DNA of 64,000 nucleotides, taken from the NCBI GenBank assembly GCA_036898135.1, contig CM072516.1, positions 67,567,596 to 67,631,595 of the forward strand, in the 5' to 3' direction. This document shows positions 57,378 to 64,000 of the stretch, in pieces (positions within the stretch are counted from its first letter, which is position 1; every line of letters starts with the position of its first letter). Both the position numbers and the translations under genes were made by a program. The notes beneath the pieces were generated by a model. The model was given only the letters and a program-made list of their open reading frames with translations, was not told the origin of the DNA and did not search any database. This DNA comes from Oncomelania hupensis (Eukaryota; Mollusca; Gastropoda; Littorinimorpha; Pomatiopsidae).

Positions 57378-58173
57378 GGTTCCAAGGTCACAGGGTTATG
57401 GTATCGATGTACAGTTATAAACAGATAAAAGGTTCCAAGCTCACAGGGTTATGGTATCGATGTACAGTTATAAACAGATAAAAGGTTCCAAGGTCACAGG
57501 GTTATGGTATCGATGTACAGTTATAAACAGATAAAAGGTTCCAAGGTCACAGGGTTATGGTATCGATGTACAGTTATAAACAGATAAAAGGTTCCAAGGT
57601 CACAGGGTTATGGTATCGATGTACAGTTATAAACAGATAGAAGGTTCCAAGGTCACAGGGTTATGGTATCGATGTACAGTTATAAACAGATAAAAGGTTC
57701 CAAGGTCACAGGGTTATGGTATCGATGTACAGTTATAAACAGATAAAAGGTTCCAAGGTCACAGGGTTATGGTATCGATGTACAGTTATAAACAGATAAA
57801 AGATTCCAAGGTCACAGGGTTATGGTGTCGATGTACAGTTATAAACAGATAAAAGGTTCCAAGGTCACAGGGTTATGGTATCGATGTACAGTTATAAACA
57901 GATAAAAGGTTCCAAGGTCACAGGGTTATGGTATCGATGTACAGTTATAAACAGATAAAAGGTTCCAAGGTCACAGGGTTATGGTATCGATGTACAGTTA
58001 TAAACAGATAAAAGATTCCAAGGTCACAGGGTTATGGTATCGATGTACAGTTATAAACAGATAAAAGTTTCCAAGGTCACAGGGTTATGGTATCGATGTA
58101 CAGTTATAAACAGATAAAAGGTTCCAAGGTCACAGGGTTATGGTATCGATGTACAGTTGTTATAAACAGATAC
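57378..58173. repeat. 53-bp minisatellite, 15 copies
   Basis: The unit starts GGTTCCAAGGTCACAGGG, continues TTATGGTATCGATGTACAG and ends TTATAAACAGATAAAA. Starts lie every 53 bp from 57378 to 58120. Copies differ at one or two positions (AAGCTCA in the copy at 57431; GATTCC in those at 57802 and 58014; TATGGTGTCG in the copy at 57802), and the last has a 3-bp insertion. This indicates recent homogenisation. It is not coding. Confidence 0.96.
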
Positions 58174-59030
58174 AAGCACTCCGTCAGAGCCAAAATGGCA
58201 AATTCAAACCTTCGTGAATGGTTTAAGCAGCGAAAGCGCAATTAATAACAATGCGAATTTTAGGGTAATCCCGTTTTCGCCAAAAGTAAACAAAGTCTTC
58301 GAATTCGGGTTTTTAAAACACATATATGTTTTACATCTTAAGGCAAATGTATAACACGATGAGTAAACAACAGCGCAAGAAACTATTAAACATACCTTGC
58401 ATAACAGTACTTTCCCAATACAGTGACCGCGACAATTAATTCCACTTACAATCAGGCGCATAGAAATTTATAGAGATACTTGCACTGAATTTGGAGGATT
58501 CGTGATCTTAAAAGGGTTGTTATCAACCGCATGGATGATTACTCGCACCAGATTGCATGTATCAATTGTAGTAATTGCTCCACATTAATATTATACAATC
58601 ACTACGCGCACAAATAACAAACATGAGTGTTTTAAGTACTACTCATTAATATGCCTGTAAATGTAATAAAAGTATTGAAGTTTTTTTTGTTTTTGTTTTA
58701 TCAGTATCGAGACCAATGTGTTGTCAATTCATTCATTGCAAGGAAATAAATAAGAACTTGTCTTACATCCATTGGCTCTTGTCTGCTGATGATGACATAG
58801 GTTTTGAAATTGAAAACCATGATAAATAGGTAGCGAGCGGGTTTAGAATGTCACCAATATTTGTTTATTTGGGATGAAGGAGGGCATGCGTGGAGTTCAG
58901 TTTTTGATTACAGCAGAAGACACCAGGCTCTTAGGTTAGGATAGGATGCGTTTTAATAATAATAGGACACACTTTAATAATTTTTTGGGGACGCCACTCT
59001 GCTTTTTCTAAGGGTTTGGCAGTAATAGTA
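58174..59030. other. No gene seen
   Basis: AT-rich sequence with short frames only. Confidence 0.55.
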
Positions 59031-59042
59031 GTGCAGTAGTAG

Positions 59043-59044
59043 CC

Positions 59045-59100
<56 letters not shown>

Positions 59101-59135
59101 CGTAGTAATAGCAGTAGTAGTAATAATGATAGTAA

Positions 59136-59185
<50 letters not shown>

Positions 59186-59215
59186 AAAGCTGATTTTTAT
59201 AGCGCAGTTCTCTGA
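59043..59215 (-). repeat. (AGT)n and (ATT)n microsatellites with an L2-like 3' end
   Basis: AGT repeats (about 59043-59100) and ATT repeats (about 59140-59182). Read on the minus strand, GCGCTATAAAAATCAGC precedes the TTATTAATAAT tail, the same type of 3' end as SINE-1 and the L2-type LINE. A decayed 3' fragment of that group is likely. Confidence 0.6.
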
Positions 59216-59315
59216 TTTACGATCCTACACACCGTCAGTAATGGCTCCACGGGGTAAAGCATAATGGATCATGAAGTATTATGGAAGGTAAACAAATATA
59301 TTACAATATTACAAT

Positions 59316-59404
59316 GGGGTGACCTCGTGGCGCAGTGGATTAGTCGCCGGTTTCTATGCCGAATGTCGCGGGATCGATTCCCGCAAAAGGCGAACGTATT
59401 TGAC

Positions 59405-59467
<63 letters not shown>

Positions 59468-60184
59468 TTCGTCATTTGTAAGGCGCCTTAGCCTAAGGAT
59501 CAAGGCGCTAGCCGATACAGGATCTAACTCAAACCGCCCGAGACGCCCACCCGCAGCCTTTGGGCGTATGGTCTGACGCCCGTACAACTGAGCACAATCC
59601 TGGGCAGCCAGGGATGGGGGAAAAGGACCAAGTGCATGCTGGGTGTGTTCTTGTTACCGGCACTCACCCGTCTAGGACATGAGCGTCAGGATCTTTAAAG
59701 TCCGTTATGATGGAATGTATGCGACATACAGACTAGACCTCGGTATATACTCTCATTCGAAGGAGTAGGAAAACAGGAGTTAAGTGTCTTTCCCAGGGAC
59801 ACAACACAATGGCCCGGCCAGGGCTCGAACCCGGGACCTTCAGATCCGCAAGCCGAAGCACTACCATTAGACCACAGTGCCTCCCCTATTTGACTTAGGT
59901 ACGAGATTATTGAGGTCACGGAGGGTTTTCTCCGGGCACTCCGGTTTCCTCCCTCCCTTCAATAATGATACAGGACGCAGTCAATATAAAAATTTCAAGA
60001 ATAAAAATTCGATTTTCTTTCCGTCTTCTAATAGCGATCTCCCTGCCTTTACACCACCTGTTTGAGTGATGGATATGTATTTGGTGTGTGTGAGGATGGA
60101 TGAGACAGGTGAGCGTGTATGTTGGTATAGATCGCCGCGCTTTGAGCCTGAATGATTTGGGGAAAGGCGCGTATATAGCATCCT

Positions 60185-60270
<86 letters not shown>
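59316..60270 (+). mobile_element. tRNA-derived SINE-1, second copy, split by SINE-2
   Basis: Head at 59316-59396 with A box TGGCGCAGTGG (59328-59338) and a mutated B box GGATCGATTCC (59371-59381). It is interrupted at 59407 by SINE-2, continues from 59887 and ends GCGCGTATATAGCATCCTGT, followed by an ATT tail to about 60270. It aligns over its whole length with the copy at 56733-57308. Confidence 0.9.
59408..59886 (-). mobile_element. tRNA-derived SINE-2 inserted in SINE-1
   Basis: On the minus strand the head has A box TGGTCTAATGGTAG (59861-59874) and B box GGTTCGAGCCC (59821-59831). A body of about 400 bp and an ATT tail (59408-59466) follow. An 11-bp target duplication TATTTGACTTA flanks it (59397-59407 and 59887-59897). 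Confidence 0.93.
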
Positions 60271-60273
<3 letters not shown>

Positions 60274-60360
60274 TAAGCATAGGCATGTATGTGGAACTGT
60301 TGGCTGATCGCCGCGCTTTGAGCCTGAATGATTTGGGGAAAGGCGCGTATATAGCATCCT

Positions 60361-60431
<71 letters not shown>

Positions 60432-60466
60432 TAATTAAGCATAGGCATGTATGTGGAACTGTTGGC
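60130..60466 (+). repeat. 176-bp tandem duplication of SINE-1 3' end plus flank
   Basis: GATCGCCGCGCTTTGAGCC to GTGGAACTGTTGGC occurs at 60130-60304 and 60306-60466, including ATT tails of different length. The duplication happened after SINE insertion because it carries non-SINE flank. Confidence 0.9.
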
Positions 60467-60575
60467 GATTTTTAAAAAAAATCTAGGGAAATAAGAAAGT
60501 TGTGTAAACCAGGAACAACCCAATAAATAAATGTAAAACGTCATAATCATTTTCATGAGCAGCAGAAGCAACGTC

Positions 60576-60594
60576 GTTGTCGTCGTCGTCGTCG

Positions 60595-60666
<72 letters not shown>
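60576..60666. repeat. (GTC)n/(TCA)n microsatellite
   Basis: Seven GTC units followed by about 24 TCA units. Confidence 0.92.
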
Positions 60667-60668
<2 letters not shown>

Positions 60669-60767
60669 CTGAACATGCGTGTTGGTAATGTTTGGTGATG
60701 TTTAATTGTCACGCAGGCTTTACTGAAACGCATATCTGACAGATTTATAACATTCAGTAAATAGGGT

Positions 60768-61000
60768 CCGCTAACCACGCGCCTGTAATCTGACGCTGGC
60801 TATCAATGGCTAGGATACGATGACCTGATAACCAAGATGAAGACAATTTAAGTGGTCTGTATCAGAGTAAAGCTTGACCAGTACAGTCGCCGAAGTAAAG
60901 CATCGGCTGACCATGCGCCTGCAATTTGATTCTGGGCATCAAAGCCTCGGAACCCCGGTATCAGAGATGTGGGTAGAGCGTGTGAGCCTTTTAAAGCATA
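60768..61000. repeat. Weak direct repeat, about 134-bp spacing
   Basis: CCGCTAACCACGCGCCTGTAATCTGA (first part at 60768) resembles TCGGCTGACCATGCGCCTGC at about 60902. Both continue with TCAA-GC(T/C)-like matches. Strongly diverged. Confidence 0.5.
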
Positions 61001-61223
61001 TCAGTATACGTCGCATACTGCGCAGCACAGACAGCAGAGGTTTATGTCGCCTCTTCACCACCACGAATACCTAATATATTTACTACACGTGTGAATATGA
61101 AGTGTGCCTCCAAATGTTTACATGTAGGTATTCCTCACACTACGAACTAGCTGGGCCTAGTTTTATAAACGACAAGTGTTATAACGAATAATAAAATTAA
61201 GGCCTGAACAACAAAACAAAACT

Positions 61224-61462
61224 AAAAGGTTCAGGAACCAGGTTCAGGATCTAAGAAACTCGTAAAACAAGGTTCGTGAACTTCTACGAACTTCCAGGTA
61301 ATGGCTTGTCTTAACTGGAGGTTTCCTTGGAGCTTCACGAACCTTTTTTTCGAGGTTCTTCGATCCCAAACGTAGATTCCTGAACCTTTTTTTTTTTGTC
61401 CAAAAGGTTCAGGAACCTAGGTTCGGGATCAAAGAGCCTCGAAATAAGGTTCGTGAACCTCC
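61224..61462. repeat. Direct-inverted-direct repeat cluster, about 60-bp unit
   Basis: A unit running AAAAGGTTCAGGAACC ... GGTTCGTGAAC occurs directly at 61224-61284, inverted at 61329-61390 and directly at 61402-61462. Between the GGTTCAGG and GGTTCGTGAA ends each has a GGATC(T/G/A)AAG-like centre. The outer and middle units can pair into stem-loops. Confidence 0.8.
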
Positions 61463-61593
61463 TCTAAGTTACCTATAAACTTAGAGGTGTAAATCTCCCA
61501 TTCGTTTCGTATACCTCTTCATAAAACTGCACCCTCTCTGGTAGAAACATAAAACATAAGATGCTGTAAGTTAACTTCAAAATGTCATACAAG

Positions 61594-61619
61594 AGATGAT
61601 GATGATGACAATGATGATA

Positions 61620-61690
<71 letters not shown>
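61594..61690. repeat. (GAT)n microsatellite
   Basis: About 30 GAT units with few interruptions at the left end. Confidence 0.92.
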
Positions 61691-62041
61691 AAAGGAGACT
61701 TGCATGGCGGTTAATCTATGCTCGAAGCGCGCAAAACATAATAGGCACAACTTACGAAAAATGCAGAAAATAAAAACACAAAGCCCCTGAAGAAAAAATA
61801 ATCTAAACACCGAAGCGACACAACTATACTTATATAGCAGTGAATAATTGAAAAACAGCCACTCCTCAGATATATTAACTAATAAATGACTGGATACAGG
61901 TTATCTTTAAGAGACGGATAAAAGACAGAAAATGGTCAGTTTCTTTTAGTTCTTGAAGAGGTGCATTCCAGAGGGCAGGAGCAGAATTTGAAAATGACCT
62001 ATAGCCATACTAATATAATAATTATATAATGCTAATAATTG

Positions 62042-62045
<4 letters not shown>
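61691..62045. other. No gene seen
   Basis: AT-rich unique sequence. Confidence 0.5.
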
Positions 62046-62080
<35 letters not shown>

Positions 62081-62082
62081 TT
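62046..62082. repeat. (TTTA)n microsatellite
   Basis: Nine TTTA units. Confidence 0.9.
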
Positions 62083-62153
62083 ACGTTCTAATAATTAAAA
62101 AGGTTGTATTTGCCACAGTTGTAAATAGCAGCCATCGACCCCATCCCTCTTTT

Positions 62154-62333
62154 TTTTTTAAATTTTATTTCTTTTTAAGTGTAAAGCGAATTGATTTTGT
62201 GTGTCAATAAGCATTCGGGATCATTCGTTATAGTCTTTGATGCTTTTTTAAATTTTATTTCTTTTTAAGTGTAAAGCGAATTGATTTTGTGTGTCAATAA
62301 GCATTCGGGATCATTCGTTATAGTCTTTGATGC
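62154..62333. repeat. 90-bp perfect tandem duplication
   Basis: The block from TTTTTTAAATTTTATTTC to ATAGTCTTTGATGCT appears twice in tandem without visible differences. A diverged third relative (AACAGCGCTTTGATTTT ... TATAGTCTTTG) lies at about 62441-62496. Confidence 0.9.
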
Positions 62334-62519
62334 TACCCTCATTCCTTGTGCTTTTTAAACCATTCACGAAACCATTGGACTGCGGATATCTGAATGTTTT
62401 AACCTATTCACTTTGGGGTATGGTGTTTTTGTTTGAAGTGAACAGCGCTTTGATTTTTTCCAAAAACCATTCGGAATCGTTAATTATAGTCTTTGCTTTT
62501 ATCCTTATTCTTTCAGTCA

Positions 62520-63750
62520 GGTCTATTTCCAAACATACGTCTGTCAACAGGTCTCGGCATTGTGTATAAACATAAATCTTTTTCAACGAAGACAAAATAC
62601 AAAGCAATGCAAGCATGGTGGATGCGCTAAAATGCAAAGCCTCAAATGCGCCTAAGGTGGAGCGAAATCAAACTTGTAGAAAAATAGTCTAATTTAATGT
62701 CAGTGTCACAAAGTGAGTTGATAAATATTTACATTTGTGTATGCAACACGTGTTTATAGAGTTTGGACACAAGCGGCGGCTGTTAACATAGGCACGTAGT
62801 GTATGCATTCGCTTTGCGTTGGTAATATGTTTCCTTGTTCATTAATATTTTGGTGATGAAACTCGGCTATATAAAGACAGTTTGGAGAACAGGGGCAATC
62901 CCCTATACGCTAATGCGTCCGGGGACGTTAATCTAATAACCAACCAACCAGAAGGCTGTTATTGTATGCATCTGAGAGTGTCTGTGATTGGATGGATGAA
63001 AAAAGAGTGAATGTTTATTGTGTCACCTGGAAATACGTGTTACCGTGTAGGCTACTTCTGTTTTTCACTGTGGTGATTCTGGATTCTGTTCATGACAGAA
63101 ACGGTAATTTGAATATTTATATTTTATGATTTACTTGCTGGAAATATAATATTGAAACGAATTTTGTAAATGCATAAATAATTTTCATAAATTTATAAAT
63201 GTAATTGTCTGTCAGACCGGGAACGGAATTGCTTCAGAGAGAGAAAAATTCATATCATAGTTCAGCTACTTCTTATTTTATTACTCAAGGACTTATAGTT
63301 TTCTTCAATATTGTTTTATTGAATTCGGTTTTATTATTCTACTATCTTGAGTGAGAAAGAAGAGAACCATTAAATAAGCAAAACGTAAATCGGTGTTGTG
63401 TTCCAACTGTTGTGTACTTTACGTCTTCAGTGTTTCAAGTTTATTTCTCTGTCTCAACTTGGGTAATTGTATAAGAAAGGCCTTTTGATGCTACGTGAAA
63501 TTGGAACATTAAAAACTGTTTACAAACTAATACCAAGTTTGTAGGAATCTTCTGAGAATAAAGATAATTATTTTATAACACGCACAAAGAAGTTTATGAC
63601 AGTCGAATTTGACAATTATGCTGTTGGCTTATAATTATTATTCATATTTTTAGCGGGTCTAATAAATGCAAATTTCAATCTTAAAAATGACGCATGTGAT
63701 GGGAAGCGAGCTGTTATTTAAGGAGAGATTAGTCTAAGCCGATCGCATGA
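62520..63750. other. No gene seen
   Basis: AT-rich sequence with short frames lacking recognisable domains. Confidence 0.55.
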
Positions 63751-63975
63751 GGGGCCGGGTAGCTCAGTTGGTAAGAGCGTCTTGCTAGTAACCGAAAGGT
63801 CGCTGGTTCGAATCCCGGATTGGTCAACGTGTGATCATATTATTTTCCCCTCTACCAACAACTGGCCCGCTGGTGTCAGTATAAATCGGTCCAGTAGTCA
63901 CCTATATGCGAAAGTGTCGTGTGACTATCATCTACATACAAACAAGCCGATCGCTAACTTGGCTTCCCGGTAAAC
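63751..63975 (+). mobile_element. tRNA-derived SINE or tRNA pseudogene (Thr-like head)
   Basis: A tRNA-like head has A box TAGCTCAGTTGGTA and B box GGTTCGAATCC (about 63803-63813), and a CTAGTAA anticodon loop that would read AGT (Thr). The anticodon stem is badly paired and the acceptor arm does not close well. The region after the head (ATCATATTATTTTCCCC onward) looks like a SINE body of a third type. No tail is seen before the window ends. Confidence 0.6.
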
Positions 63976-64000
63976 AAACGTTTCAACTGCTCTGTACTGA

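Noticed and set aside
57378..58173. CRISPR-like array
   Set aside because: Units are contiguous 53-bp repeats without spacers in an animal genome, so it is a minisatellite.
58204..58461. 85-codon minus-strand frame
   Set aside because: No domain, no splice context and no support from neighbours.
63751..63826. Functional tRNA-Thr gene
   Set aside because: The anticodon stem has mismatches, the acceptor stem does not close well and SINE-like sequence follows.

Overview
This is a piece of an animal nuclear genome. It has spliced-gene signals (GT/AG introns, AATAAA), abundant di- and trinucleotide microsatellites, tRNA-derived SINEs, several LINE clades and Ty3-type LTR retrotransposons. The mix of RTE elements of the bovine CFDP2-like type, L2/CR1 LINEs, an L1/Tx1-like LINE, ATT-tailed SINEs and Ty3 elements with integrase ahead of reverse transcriptase fits a lophotrochozoan, perhaps a mollusc. 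That assignment is inference from repeat content, not proof.

Only one host gene is visible: an unrecognised Ser/Pro-rich protein gene at about 15.04-18.5 kb on the + strand. It has a long coding exon (15064-16875), a 284-bp intron and a last exon ending at 17401. Its frame appears shifted by one base somewhere within 16107-16260. Nearly everything else is mobile DNA or simple repeat.

Layout. 0-2.5 kb: a SINE fragment, microsatellites, two fold-back units with telomere-like cores and a hairpin. 2.5-9.35 kb: a 5'-truncated RTE LINE split by a complete minus-strand Ty3 element (element IV, 3065-8601, TSD AACTG). 9.7-10.25 kb: a degenerate tandem repeat. 11.5-14.76 kb: an almost full-length decayed RTE LINE. 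15-18.5 kb: the host gene. 20.4 kb: a small inverted-repeat DNA element. 21.4-22.35 kb: a 5'-truncated RTE copy with a 23-bp TSD. 26.2-53.2 kb: one old RTE copy split by two Ty3 elements, III (26411-43530) and I (43844-51910). Element III itself carries an L2-type LINE, a complete further Ty3 element (II, 32208-39195), a CR1-like 3' end and an L1-like 3' end. 53.3-56 kb: another RTE copy, inverted, split by an unclassified insertion of about 0.94 kb. 56.7-60.5 kb: two SINE families, one nested in the other, and a 53-bp x 15 minisatellite. 60.5-64 kb: microsatellites, a direct-inverted-direct repeat cluster, a 90-bp duplication and a tRNA-derived SINE head.

The most notable content is the Ty3 set. 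All recognisable copies encode gag, protease, integrase with GPY/F module, then RT and RNase H. This is the Ty1/copia-like order known from Gmr1-type Ty3 elements, with a SCAN-like capsid in Gag. Two copies (I and IV) have nearly identical LTRs, so they inserted recently. Two copies (III and IV) have lost the RT core. Element IV carries six 15-bp repeats in its leader, five of which contain a perfect triple heat-shock-element motif.
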